Below are positions 17,782 through 24,118 of a stretch of 39,423 bases of DNA, one piece after another (position 1 is the stretch's first letter; the number at the start of each line of letters is the position of its first letter). The position numbers were made by a program, and so were the translations under genes. This stretch comes from a virus. The stretch lies in IMG/VR virus record IMGVR_UViG_3300030380_001480, positions 1-39,423 of that record. The stretch is one strand, 5' to 3'. The notes under the pieces were generated by a model. It had not been told where the DNA came from. It did no database searches and saw only the letters and a program-made list of their open reading frames with translations.

Positions 17782-18663
17782 ATGAAAAAAGATAGATACC
17801 AAATAATTACAGATACAGTAATTGAGCAGATGGAAAGCCTTGGCAGTGACTGGCTTAAATCATGGTCAACAAGTGCAATGTCAGGACATTACAACGTAAT
17901 CAGTAAAAAAGCATATCAAGGGACTAATACTTTTTTAACAGCTATTAGTTCATATAAAAATGGTTTCAAGTCTAACCAGTGGGCAACCTATAAGCAATGG
18001 CAATCAAAAGGTCATACAGTTAAAAAAGGTAGTAAAGGAACTGAGATTATCTTTTTTGATAAAATTAAAATAGAAGACCCAAAAACAAAAGAAGAAAAGT
18101 TTATCCCATTGCTTAAAGGTTTTTCTATTTTTAATGCTGACCAAATAGACGGTTACCAAACTGAAAAACCAGAAATAATTAAACCAACATTTAACCATGA
18201 ACAAACAGAACAACTTGTCACTAATAGTCAAGCAATAATTAAACATGGTGGAAGTCGTGCGTTTTATACAAGTGAATCTGATTTTATTCAAATGCCGCAT
18301 AAAGCAGATTTTCAGGATATTGACGGTTCATCAGCTATGGAAAATTATTATTCAACATTACTGCATGAACTAACGCACTGGACAGGCCACACTTCTCGAC
18401 TCGATAGAAAACTTGCTAATAAATTCGGTAGCAATGCGTATGCTTTTGAAGAATTAGTTGCTGAAATTGGCAGTGTGTTTTTAACAGCTATGTTAGGCAT
18501 AGAAAAACAGCCGCAATCTAATCATGCGAAATATCTTAATAACTGGCTGGAAGTATTGAAACAAGATAAAAGAGCAATGGTTAAAGCTTTTGGATTGGCT
18601 CAAAAAGCAAGTGACTATATTCTTGCCTATCAAGATAAGAATCAATTACAAGCGGCAGAATAG
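17782..18663 (+). CDS. ardC: ArdC-type antirestriction protein with zincin-like peptidase domain
   Basis: 293 residues. The N-terminal 120 or so residues match the ssDNA-binding ArdC/TraC-primase-like domain (GTNTFLTAIS, SNQWATYKQW, VKKGSKGTEIIFF). The C-terminal half is a zinc metallopeptidase-like domain with HELTH (195-199) and, downstream, EELVAEIG (223-230) as third ligand region. ArdC of plasmid pSa protects incoming ssDNA against restriction. Here it is the first early gene, as expected for a protein that must act at entry. AAGGA stands upstream of ATG. Length fits the family. Whether the peptidase is active is unknown. Confidence 0.88.
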   Translation: MKKDRYQIITDTVIEQMESLGSDWLKSWSTSAMSGHYNVISKKAYQGTNTFLTAISSYKNGFKSNQWATYKQWQSKGHTVKKGSKGTEIIFFDKIKIEDPKTKEEKFIPLLKGFSIFNADQIDGYQTEKPEIIKPTFNHEQTEQLVTNSQAIIKHGGSRAFYTSESDFIQMPHKADFQDIDGSSAMENYYSTLLHELTHWTGHTSRLDRKLANKFGSNAYAFEELVAEIGSVFLTAMLGIEKQPQSNHAKYLNNWLEVLKQDKRAMVKAFGLAQKASDYILAYQDKNQLQAAE

Positions 18664-18673
18664 CCTTTATAAG

Positions 18674-18702
18674 TAGACAGGTAGTTATACACTGCCTGTC
18701 TA
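18674..18702 (+). terminator. Strong stem-loop after the ardC-like gene
   Basis: TAGACAGGTAGT (18674-18685) pairs with ACTGCCTGTCTA (18691-18702) with one T-G wobble and a 5-base loop TATAC. It is followed by TATATAAG and not by a pure T run. Lies 11 bases after the stop, so it may lower transcription into the small early genes or protect the ardC transcript end. Confidence 0.6.
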
Positions 18703-18767
18703 TATATAAGCGCTAGTCAGTGCTTAAAACGCCAACAATGGCATAACAAAAAGAAAAGGGTGAGACA

Positions 18768-18980
18768 ATGGAAAAGCAAGTAATAGAATGTGTAGTAGAT
18801 AGCTACAAAAGATTAAATAATTCTAGCATGGGAAACCCTACTTATGAATTTACTACAACAACAGGATGCAAATATAAAACAAAGCCTAACATATCAGATG
18901 CTTATAAAGTGCATCATGGTATGATAGGAAAGCCTGCTCGATTCACAGTAAGAAACAACAAGATAGAGGGGATAGACTAA
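18768..18980 (+). CDS. Hypothetical 70-aa early protein
   Basis: 70 residues, mostly beta, with YEFTTTTGCKYKTKP and a C-terminal FTVRNNKIEGID, suggesting a small OB- or SH3-like barrel. No family recognised. It has AAGGGTGAG before the ATG. It is the first of a close-packed run of tiny rightward genes, a typical place for host take-over or anti-defence proteins. Confidence 0.6.
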   Translation: MEKQVIECVVDSYKRLNNSSMGNPTYEFTTTTGCKYKTKPNISDAYKVHHGMIGKPARFTVRNNKIEGID

Positions 18981-18981
18981 A

Positions 18982-19137
18982 ATGACCAAGTTTAATATTT
19001 TTATAGCAATAATGATAACATTATTAGCAGTAGCTATGTTTGATTTTATTATTATCAACTGGCTATTAGGTTGCAATACATGGGATAAAAGCCAATGGGA
19101 TGAATATAATTCCTGCTTTAATCCGTTTATGTTTTAA
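18982..19137 (+). CDS. 51-aa single-pass membrane protein
   Basis: 51 residues starting MTKFNIFIAIMITLLAVAMF. Residues 5-29 form one membrane helix; the short tail has two cysteines (31, 45) and several aromatic residues. It starts one base after the previous stop (TAAAATG). Found by direct reading. The function is unknown; small early membrane proteins in phages often act in superinfection exclusion or host inhibition, but that is only inference. Confidence 0.55.
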   Translation: MTKFNIFIAIMITLLAVAMFDFIIINWLLGCNTWDKSQWDEYNSCFNPFMF

Positions 19138-19153
19138 AAGAGGATTCATAACA

Positions 19154-19498
19154 ATGGAATATACAGGATTTAAATTGAATTTAACAGATTATGAAAAAGG
19201 TTTTTTAACTGCTTTTTACGAATCATATATACACCTTGAAAATTATAAATGCCCTAATGGTCAATGGTATGAACATTTATACAATGATGATATGGAATGG
19301 GTAGGAGTGCAAATTGACAAAAGAATGTTTGATATTTGCATATGGTTAAACACAGACAAAGAAGAAATAGAATATCCAAAAGATTTAATTGCTTGTGTTT
19401 ATGAGTGTGGAAAAACAAAAGATGATAACTGGACAACAGATACTAGCACATGTTGGTTTATTACTGATTATGATTTTGAACAACATAAAAGGAAATAA
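19154..19498 (+). CDS. Hypothetical 114-aa acidic early protein
   Basis: 114 residues from the ATG at 19154, chosen because AAAAGAGGA lies before it; an upstream in-frame ATG at 19100 would overlap the membrane-protein gene. The protein is acidic and aromatic (WYEHLYNDDMEWVGV, CWFITDYDFEQH), with four cysteines. No family recognised. It sits in the rightward early cluster. Confidence 0.6.
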   Translation: MEYTGFKLNLTDYEKGFLTAFYESYIHLENYKCPNGQWYEHLYNDDMEWVGVQIDKRMFDICIWLNTDKEEIEYPKDLIACVYECGKTKDDNWTTDTSTCWFITDYDFEQHKRK

Positions 19499-19515
19499 AA
19501 AGAGGAGAATTAATA

Positions 19516-19656
19516 ATGACTAAATATGATTTATTACAAACATTGGAAATGATTTATCCTGACAAAAAAGATTGGTTTGTTGGTGACGATGATGGCACAG
19601 AGGGCGTAGTATGGATATGCTTTTCTATAGAAGAAAAAGAAGATAACAATGAATGA
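19516..19656 (+). CDS. 46-aa acidic early protein
   Basis: 46 residues: MTKYDLLQTLEMIYPDKKDW, then an acidic end (VGDDDGTEG, EEKEDNNE). AGAGGAG stands 6 bases before ATG. Overlaps the next gene by 8 bases (ATGAATGA). No family recognised. The good ribosome-binding site and gene packing argue that it is real. Confidence 0.55.
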   Translation: MTKYDLLQTLEMIYPDKKDWFVGDDDGTEGVVWICFSIEEKEDNNE

Positions 19657-19807
19657 AAATAGTTTTACAGTGACATTTTATCAGACATATAAAGTAAATA
19701 TAACGGCTGATAACAGAGAGGATGCAGCTGAATATGCAGAAATAGCAGTATCACAAGACCCAAGCTTATATTTAACAAGCATAGATTACGAGGTAGAGCA
19801 TGACTAA
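19649..19807 (+). CDS. 52-aa early protein, small beta-alpha-beta fold likely
   Basis: 52 residues: FTVTFYQTYKVNITADN, an alanine-rich helix (REDAAEYAEIA), then LYLTSIDYEVEHD. The strand-helix-strand layout resembles short phage proteins of the type annotated as 'xTVxVxAxNEDEA'. Overlaps both neighbours by 8 bases, suggesting coupled translation with the XRE regulator that follows. Confidence 0.55.
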   Translation: MNENSFTVTFYQTYKVNITADNREDAAEYAEIAVSQDPSLYLTSIDYEVEHD

Positions 19808-19973
19808 AAAACAATTTATGAAAGAGAGAGAGGAACTCGGCTTTACTAGGATACAACTAGCAGATAAACTTGAGTTATCCAGGCAAACTATATTTAACTA
19901 TGAATATGGTCGCTATCCTATACCAAGAGCTATAGTGCTTGCTATGCAAGCTCTTAAACTACAACCAAAATAA
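19800..19973 (+). CDS. XRE/Cro-family helix-turn-helix regulator (57 aa)
   Basis: 57 residues. FTRIQLADKLELSRQTIFNYE (about 15-35, read as TRIQLADKLELSRQTIFNYE) is a classical XRE helix-turn-helix. It contains little more than the DNA-binding domain. Overlaps the preceding gene by 8 bases and ends the rightward early run; two hairpins follow. It could bind one of the repeated operator candidates (17644, 20169, 21597). Confidence 0.8.
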   Translation: MTKKQFMKEREELGFTRIQLADKLELSRQTIFNYEYGRYPIPRAIVLAMQALKLQPK

Positions 19974-19998
19974 TAAATAGGCTATATATATAGGCTAT

Positions 19999-20032
19999 AG
20001 AACGCGAGATATATATATGTGTCTCGCGTTCT
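19999..20032. terminator. Perfect stem-loop after the XRE gene
   Basis: AGAACGCGAGA (19999-20009) pairs fully with TCTCGCGTTCT (20022-20032); the AT-rich loop can pair further. TTATTGTTA follows on the plus strand, so it may end rightward early transcription. A direct repeat TAGGCTATA (19978-19986 and 19991-19999) lies just before it. Confidence 0.65.
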
Positions 20033-20050
20033 TATTGTTATATATCCCCT

Positions 20051-20099
20051 TAAATAAGCGTCCTACTTGCCCTTGAATGGGCAGTAGAACACTTATTTA
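20051..20099. other. Two-part hairpin in the convergent gap
   Basis: TAAATAAG (20051-20058) pairs with CTTATTTA (20092-20099). Inside, CTAC-t-TGCCC pairs with GGGCA-GTAG around TTGAAT with a one-base bulge. The nested arms suggest an RNA structure, either a second terminator for the convergent transcripts or a small structured RNA. Confidence 0.5.
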
Positions 20100-20109
20100 T
20101 ATAAAGGAC

Positions 20110-20137
20110 GCGCGTGATACACGATAGGCAAACGCGC
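20110..20137. repeat. Inverted repeat GCGCGT...ACGCGC
   Basis: GCGCGT (20110-20115) and ACGCGC (20132-20137) are exact inverse copies, 16 bases apart, in an otherwise AT-rich gap. Third inverted repeat within 140 bases. Could be an operator or part of the convergent terminator region. Confidence 0.4.
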
Positions 20138-20168
20138 TAACAATGAATTTATTCAGTATCATATTTTA

Positions 20169-20181
20169 TATTGACACGCAA
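20169..20181 (+). promoter_or_regulatory. Second copy of the TATTGACACGCAA motif
   Basis: Identical to 17645-17657, where it forms a promoter -35 box and palindromic operator. It lies 3 bases before the stop of the leftward nuclease gene. A rightward start here would read antisense through the leftward block. It may be an operator for the phage Cro/XRE proteins. Confidence 0.4.
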
Positions 20182-20184
20182 GCC

Positions 20185-20571
20185 CTAGAGAGAGAGGAGC
20201 TTTACCCAAGCTTCAAGGGTAACAATCGCCACATCATTACCCTTAAATCTTTTATTAATATGTTTAAGATAGAGAGCGCACCGAATAGGTTGATGGTCAA
20301 ACTTAAATATAAGTACAGGCTTGTTATTAGCCTTGTCAGCCGCCTTTACTACCTGTTCCCACCATTCCTTGCGATAAATGCCCACACTGGACTGAGGACG
20401 CTTATATCGCTTGCATTCGATTGTATATCCATCTACCCCAAGTAGGTCACCTCTATCAGCAGTTCTATATTGTTCGATGTCTCTTTTAATATCTTGAAGA
20501 GAGAGGTGCAGTTTTAAATAGTTTGCAACCTCTCTTTCAAAACTAGCTCCTTTGTTGCGACCATTAACCAT
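20185..20571 (-). CDS. PD-(D/E)XK nuclease, Holliday-junction-resolvase-like
   Basis: 128 residues. NKGASFEREVANYL (about 6-19) opens the fold, then RGDLLGVDGYTIECKRYKR (about 40-58), giving the metal-binding E...D...ExK set (E14, D42, E52, K54). The short length matches archaeal Hjc-type or phage resolvase-like enzymes of the VRR/PD-(D/E)XK superfamily. It would resolve branched replication or recombination DNA before packaging, complementing the exonuclease and annealing protein across the divergent promoter. ATG overlaps the Cro-like gene's stop by 8 bases. Confidence 0.75.
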   Translation of the reverse strand: MVNGRNKGASFEREVANYLKLHLSLQDIKRDIEQYRTADRGDLLGVDGYTIECKRYKRPQSSVGIYRKEWWEQVVKAADKANNKPVLIFKFDHQPIRCALYLKHINKRFKGNDVAIVTLEAWVKLLSL

Positions 20572-20752
20572 GATAGAAATCGTTTGCTGTAACCTGACCT
20601 TTACTTGCTATAAATATATTAGTGAGTGTTTTCTGAGATGGTTTGCGCTTACCCTGTATCAATAAAGTAATCGATGATGGGTCTAGCTTGGCTATTTTAG
20701 CAAAGTATCTGCGAGAGATACCACGTTTTATTATATGTTCATCTAATGTCAT
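20564..20752 (-). CDS. Cro-like helix-turn-helix protein (62 aa)
   Basis: 62 residues. ISRRYFAKIAKLDPSSITLLIQG is an XRE-type helix-turn-helix (about 11-33, here IAKLDPSSITLLIQGKRKPS for the core) and the end, GQVTANDF, is characteristic of Cro/C1-type phage regulators. Overlaps the winged-helix gene (ATGA, 20749-20752). With the XRE protein at 19800 on the other strand it may form a simple two-regulator circuit, though no integrase is seen. Confidence 0.8.
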   Translation of the reverse strand: MTLDEHIIKRGISRRYFAKIAKLDPSSITLLIQGKRKPSQKTLTNIFIASKGQVTANDFYHG

Positions 20753-21069
20753 TGCTCTTCTTCCTTATAAAATTCAACTGCCCATAAGATTCTTTGTTGT
20801 TTATTAGAATAGATAGCTTTACGAGTTCTACCATTACCAATAACAAAACCCTTTTCCATTAATGGCTTAAACCTTGGTGAAATACTACTGGCCCTAACGT
20901 CAGGCAATGCTCTATCAACTTCATCCATAGTTGCACCTGATTCACCAAAATGTCTAATAGCATCTAACACCAAAGACTCTAATCGTGTTGGGTCAATCGA
21001 TATAGCTGCATCTATAGATGTATCAGGGTCAGTAGTTCTAACCATTTTATATGCGTCTTTGTTTTCCAT
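20749..21069 (-). CDS. Winged-helix-like DNA-binding protein
   Basis: 106 residues from the ATG at 21069, which has AAGGA eight bases upstream; an ATG at 21075 (overlapping the preceding stop) or one further upstream is possible. TDPDTSIDAA near the start followed by LVLDAIRHFGESGATMDEVDRALPD (read as LVLDAIRHFGESGATMDEV), then SPRFKPLMEKGFV and RKAIYS, reads as a winged-helix domain. Similar proteins lie in phage replication regions. Probably binds DNA; specific role unknown. Confidence 0.65.
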   Translation of the reverse strand: MENKDAYKMVRTTDPDTSIDAAISIDPTRLESLVLDAIRHFGESGATMDEVDRALPDVRASSISPRFKPLMEKGFVIGNGRTRKAIYSNKQQRILWAVEFYKEEEQ

Positions 21070-21071
21070 TT

Positions 21072-21293
21072 TCATTGTCCTTCCATTCTGTATGGTCTCC
21101 AAGCTCCAAAATTAGTTCCGTCGTGCCAAGCGTCGTATGCCACACCTAATAAAAATGGCATGAATTTTGGGTCTTCTGGTCTGTGCGGAATTAAGTTTTT
21201 GTATTTTAATACTTTCTTAACAAATTCTTCTTTGGTCGCTCCTTTTGTAATAACTTTGTGCGCCAGTTTCCAAAACTTTTTTTCGTCATACAT
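21072..21293 (-). CDS. Hypothetical 73-aa protein
   Basis: 73 residues, basic and aromatic (KKFWKLAHKVITKG, AYDAWHDGTNFGAWRPYRM). No family recognised. It lies between the 83-aa gene and the winged-helix gene in the leftward regulatory block, with 2-base spacing to the next start. Confidence 0.5.
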   Translation of the reverse strand: MYDEKKFWKLAHKVITKGATKEEFVKKVLKYKNLIPHRPEDPKFMPFLLGVAYDAWHDGTNFGAWRPYRMEGQ

Positions 21294-21300
21294 ATCGTAA

Positions 21301-21552
21301 TTATCCTTTTATTATTCTTCTTATTTTAAATTTGAAATGCAGAACCTTCATGCCCCAATAAATTCTTGTGTAACGACCTTTGGAATATCCATATATGTTA
21401 AAGGATTTGGGTCTTAGATAAGTCATCCATTTTAAAATATAAAAATTAAATATAACCCATTCACCTTCATTTATTTCACTCCAAGGTCGAGGATGGTCAG
21501 TGGGTATTTTAATATTTGGTTTTTTAAATTTGTTTCCATTTTTGTTTTTCAT
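21301..21552 (-). CDS. Hypothetical 83-aa basic protein
   Basis: 83 residues from the ATG at 21552; the reading frame stays open upstream into the exonuclease gene, but AAAGGACAAAG precedes this ATG and the longer form would overlap a real gene. Very basic and aromatic, with NEGEWVIFNFYILKWM and a lysine/arginine-rich end (FKFKIRRIIKG). First gene of the leftward block. Function unknown. Confidence 0.55.
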   Translation of the reverse strand: MKNKNGNKFKKPNIKIPTDHPRPWSEINEGEWVIFNFYILKWMTYLRPKSFNIYGYSKGRYTRIYWGMKVLHFKFKIRRIIKG

Positions 21553-21596
21553 TGTCTTTGTCCTTTTTTTGTTGATAAATAATCCATAATAACTAT

Positions 21597-21611
21597 TTGA
21601 CATATTGTCAA
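21597..21611. promoter_or_regulatory. Palindromic operator candidate in the divergent gap
   Basis: TTGACA-TAT-TGTCAA is a perfect inverted repeat that presents a TTGACA box on both strands, in the 95-base gap between the leftward 83-aa gene and the rightward exonuclease gene. A regulator bound here would control both blocks. Good -10 boxes at 17-base spacing are not evident on either strand. Confidence 0.5.
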
Positions 21612-21647
21612 TAGGTATGATATCAAGGGTCAAGGAAGGAGAAAACA

Positions 21648-22538
21648 ATGATACCAGATTATAGAAAAGAATATGGCAGTCGAGCCATGCACGTAAGCGC
21701 ATCAGGTGGCACACAACCACTTGATGATTACTTCTTAAAACTATTCATAGACCATCATTTAAAGATAGGTTACCCAGGTTCTGCTAAAATGGAAGGCGGT
21801 AAGGCTGTCCAAAAGATAGTGGATTTATGTCTTGGTCTTGATAACTTTATCAAAGCGAGAGGAGAGCAAGAACAAAAGTCTTTTGAGCAAGCATCTCGAA
21901 TGGTTACACATGAATATGGTTTTTATAAACCAAGAGGCTTTGATGATGGCAAGGATGCAGAAGAACACGCTGAAATCAAACAGCACCTTGTTCAAATGGC
22001 TACCCATGCATTAAAGGGCATGAGAGAATACTTCGGCAATCAACAAATCGAAGGTGAGTATCAGAGATGGATGGATGTGGATGGTATTGATGTGCCATGT
22101 ATGATGTATCTTGATTACGCATCAGCTAAACGTGAGCTTGATTTAAAGTGCAGCTTTCCCACACGCAATCCAATAAAGAAAGACGGTACAAGGTCATGGC
22201 GAATACCATCTCCTAAGACTGAGCCTACAGCAAATCAAGTAATTCAACAGGCAGTATATCACAAAGCAACAGGGCTAGAACCTGCATTGTTATTTGTAAC
22301 AAGCAAGGGATATGAGATTGCTACAGCGCAAACAACTGACTTGCTTAAAAAAGATAGTCTTGATTATCACTTTAACTTAGTCAAACAAAGATGGCTTGTT
22401 CAACAAAACATACTAAAAAACGCAAGTGGTAACTGGCGCACACTCTTTGATATGGTTCAACCAGACTTTGAAAGAATAAGAAACTTTCATGGGCCAGACA
22501 TACATAAAATTGCACAATTACAATGGGGGATAGAATGA
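21648..22538 (+). CDS. RecB/Cas4-like PD-(D/E)XK exonuclease
   Basis: 296 residues. Key parts: GGTQPLDDYFL near 20, EGEYQRW (135-141), MYLDYAS (153-159, metal-binding D156), ELDLK (163-167, D-x-K), and the QVIQQAVYHKATG helix (about 197-209). These are the core motifs of the RecB/lambda-exonuclease superfamily. It would produce 3' single strands for the annealing protein two genes downstream. Strong AAGGAAGGAG before the ATG. First gene of the rightward recombination operon. Confidence 0.8.
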   Translation: MIPDYRKEYGSRAMHVSASGGTQPLDDYFLKLFIDHHLKIGYPGSAKMEGGKAVQKIVDLCLGLDNFIKARGEQEQKSFEQASRMVTHEYGFYKPRGFDDGKDAEEHAEIKQHLVQMATHALKGMREYFGNQQIEGEYQRWMDVDGIDVPCMMYLDYASAKRELDLKCSFPTRNPIKKDGTRSWRIPSPKTEPTANQVIQQAVYHKATGLEPALLFVTSKGYEIATAQTTDLLKKDSLDYHFNLVKQRWLVQQNILKNASGNWRTLFDMVQPDFERIRNFHGPDIHKIAQLQWGIE

Positions 22539-22765
22539 CAGAACAACAATTTGAACAACTTATGAAAGAAGATTTACAAAAGATGAATGACTTTCAAAAT
22601 GAATTACAGCAACAAATAGATGTTATGAATATAAAATTATCTAAAACAATTAAAGAGTTAGATGTAATGACAGAAAACCTACAAGCGTTTGTAACTCTAT
22701 TAAATGAAAACAACAGATTGATAAGGCAGGGCGATGAAAAAAAGACAGATACCACAACATCTTAA
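22535..22765 (+). CDS. Coiled-coil protein (76 aa)
   Basis: 76 residues from the ATG at 22535, which overlaps the exonuclease stop (ATGA); another ATG 12 bases upstream is possible. Almost entirely helical with heptads (MNDFQNELQQQIDVMNIKL, IKELDVMTENLQAF). No catalytic motif. Placed between exonuclease and annealing protein, so it may bridge or regulate them, which is inference. Confidence 0.6.
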   Translation: MTEQQFEQLMKEDLQKMNDFQNELQQQIDVMNIKLSKTIKELDVMTENLQAFVTLLNENNRLIRQGDEKKTDTTTS

Positions 22766-23426
22766 AGACTTAATACACGTGGTTGGCATGACTGAGCAAG
22801 AAGCTACTTGGGATTGTCATGGCACTCCTGTTATTTATCACGATGCGTTAGAGCGTATTGCTGAACATCAAGGCATTATGTTTGATAAGCCTACCATCAT
22901 TGAGACAATAGCAGAAAAAGGTATTGTTGCTATGCTCGTACAAGGAACTAATGGAGATAAAACTGCATGGTCAATAGGTGAAGCTAGTCCCCATAATTCT
23001 AAGAATAGCTATCCGTTTGCTATGTCTGAGAAACGTGCCAAAGATAGAGTAATACTCAAACTTATCGGTGCATCTGGTTTTGTTTATTCAGAAGAAGAAG
23101 CTGATAGTTTTCAAAACCCTAATCGGTTTACTAATCAACCAGAACCACAACCTGAACCTGAAGTAGAAGAGCCTATAGAAGATGGCCCTTCTATCATAAG
23201 AGATACAAAAACTGAAGACCAACAAAGAGAATTAGATACCTTTGAATTAAAGGTGTACCAGTGTGGCTATCACATTGATAAGTTTGTAACAATACAAGAT
23301 GCTAATGCTTGGCATACCAAGAACAAAGCCTTTCTAGCACAAATAAAAGAAAAGTATTCTATAGACCACAAGATAATACAAAAAATGTTTAGAGATAAAT
23401 GGACTGAAATCACATCTAAAAAATAG
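22734..23426 (+). CDS. Erf/Sak-like single-strand annealing protein (probable)
   Basis: 230 residues. The segment YPFAMSEKRAKDRVILKLIG (93-112) followed by ASGFVYSEEEADSF (113-126) recurs in Erf/Rad52-like phage proteins, where a conserved AxKRAxxRAxL helix precedes an acidic linker. An acidic proline-rich linker (about 134-150) separates a small C-terminal helical domain. Lies after a RecB-like exonuclease, the usual partner. Its start overlaps the coiled-coil gene by 32 bases. The family call is by resemblance; a plain ssDNA-binding role is possible. Confidence 0.6.
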   Translation: MKKRQIPQHLKDLIHVVGMTEQEATWDCHGTPVIYHDALERIAEHQGIMFDKPTIIETIAEKGIVAMLVQGTNGDKTAWSIGEASPHNSKNSYPFAMSEKRAKDRVILKLIGASGFVYSEEEADSFQNPNRFTNQPEPQPEPEVEEPIEDGPSIIRDTKTEDQQRELDTFELKVYQCGYHIDKFVTIQDANAWHTKNKAFLAQIKEKYSIDHKIIQKMFRDKWTEITSKK

Positions 23427-23435
23427 GAGTAAAAG

Positions 23436-23738
23436 ATGACAACTTATAATAAAGTAATTGACGTAACATTGTTTGAACCAACACAAACTGAAAATGAAAA
23501 TTTGTTATGTCAGAACATGACGCAGATAGGCACTTGGAATAAAGAAACAAAATCTATTGATGCAGAAACAGTGACACTTGAAGAAAGTAAAACATATTCT
23601 GTACAATTATATGCATCACAATATACAACTGCCAGAGGTAAGAAGAAATTTAACCTTCGTATCTCTGAAGTGATTGATGATGGTAGTGTGAGTAATCCAT
23701 TTAAACCAGCTATTAAAACATTGAACTCACCATTTTAA
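23436..23738 (+). CDS. Hypothetical 100-aa protein, possible ssDNA-binding partner
   Basis: 100 residues, beta-rich, with YSVQLYASQYTTARGKKKFNL and a C-terminus ending NSPF. A GGAG stands before the ATG. It directly follows the annealing protein and precedes a terminator hairpin. Size, beta content and context would suit an OB-fold ssDNA-binding protein, but no binding motif is clear. Confidence 0.55.
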   Translation: MTTYNKVIDVTLFEPTQTENENLLCQNMTQIGTWNKETKSIDAETVTLEESKTYSVQLYASQYTTARGKKKFNLRISEVIDDGSVSNPFKPAIKTLNSPF

Positions 23739-23748
23739 ATTAAAAAAA

Positions 23749-23779
23749 CCCCCTGTCTAGTTTTAATCTACACAGGGGG
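23749..23779 (-). terminator. Factor-independent terminator for leftward transcription
   Basis: CCCCCTGT-c-TAG (23749-23760) pairs with CTA-c-ACAGGGGG (23768-23779) around TTTTAAT. On the minus strand the stem is followed directly by seven T (complement of A23742-23748), the classical form. It would stop the leftward late transcript coming from the lysis genes before it enters the recombination operon. On the plus strand the stem abuts the AAGGAG of the next gene and might mask it. Confidence 0.85.
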
Positions 23780-23791
23780 AAGGAGAATTTA

Positions 23792-24118
23792 ATGAAATAT
23801 TCAAAACAATCTTACGCTGACTGGGATACTTTTGTAAAGTATAAAGAAGATAAATACGAAAGACAAAAAACCAAAGAAAGATTAAGACAACAAAAATATT
23901 ATCAAAGATATAGAAGAAGAAGGTATTGGCTTAATAAATATCAAGAGTCACAAGGTTGTCAGACTTGTGGATATAATAAATCACACAAAGCATTATGCTT
24001 CAGGCATCCAGACGGACTTGTAACAAACTATATAAAGCTACCGATTAAAAAACTTATAGAGTTTGTAAGAACCAAAAATATTATCTGCCAGAATTGTATT
24101 AACGAGCAGTCTTCTTAG
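23792..24118 (+). CDS. Degenerate HNH-like zinc protein
   Basis: 108 residues. Very basic, arginine/tyrosine-rich N-terminal 55 residues, then CQTCGYNKSHKALCFRHPDG (56-75) and ICQNCINEQ (98-106). Two CxxC pairs keep the zinc site of HNH endonucleases of the ββα-metal type. In active relatives the middle motif reads FxHxD with two histidines and the end reads CxNCH; here an arginine and an isoleucine replace expected histidines. It may therefore bind DNA without cutting. It converges with, and overlaps by 20 bases, the leftward 43-aa gene. Confidence 0.65.
   Translation: MKYSKQSYADWDTFVKYKEDKYERQKTKERLRQQKYYQRYRRRRYWLNKYQESQGCQTCGYNKSHKALCFRHPDGLVTNYIKLPIKKLIEFVRTKNIICQNCINEQSS

Noticed and set aside
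20143-20445. Plus-strand reading frame opposite the nuclease gene
   Set aside because: It is antisense to a protein with clear PD-(D/E)XK motifs and shows no domain of its own.
21301-21720. 139-aa version of the leftward basic protein
   Set aside because: It would run through the divergent promoter gap into the exonuclease gene; the ATG at 21552 has a good ribosome site.
17369-24118. Temperate phage with integrase and att site
   Set aside because: Two Cro/XRE-type regulators are present, but no tyrosine or serine integrase, excisionase or tRNA-like att core was recognised.
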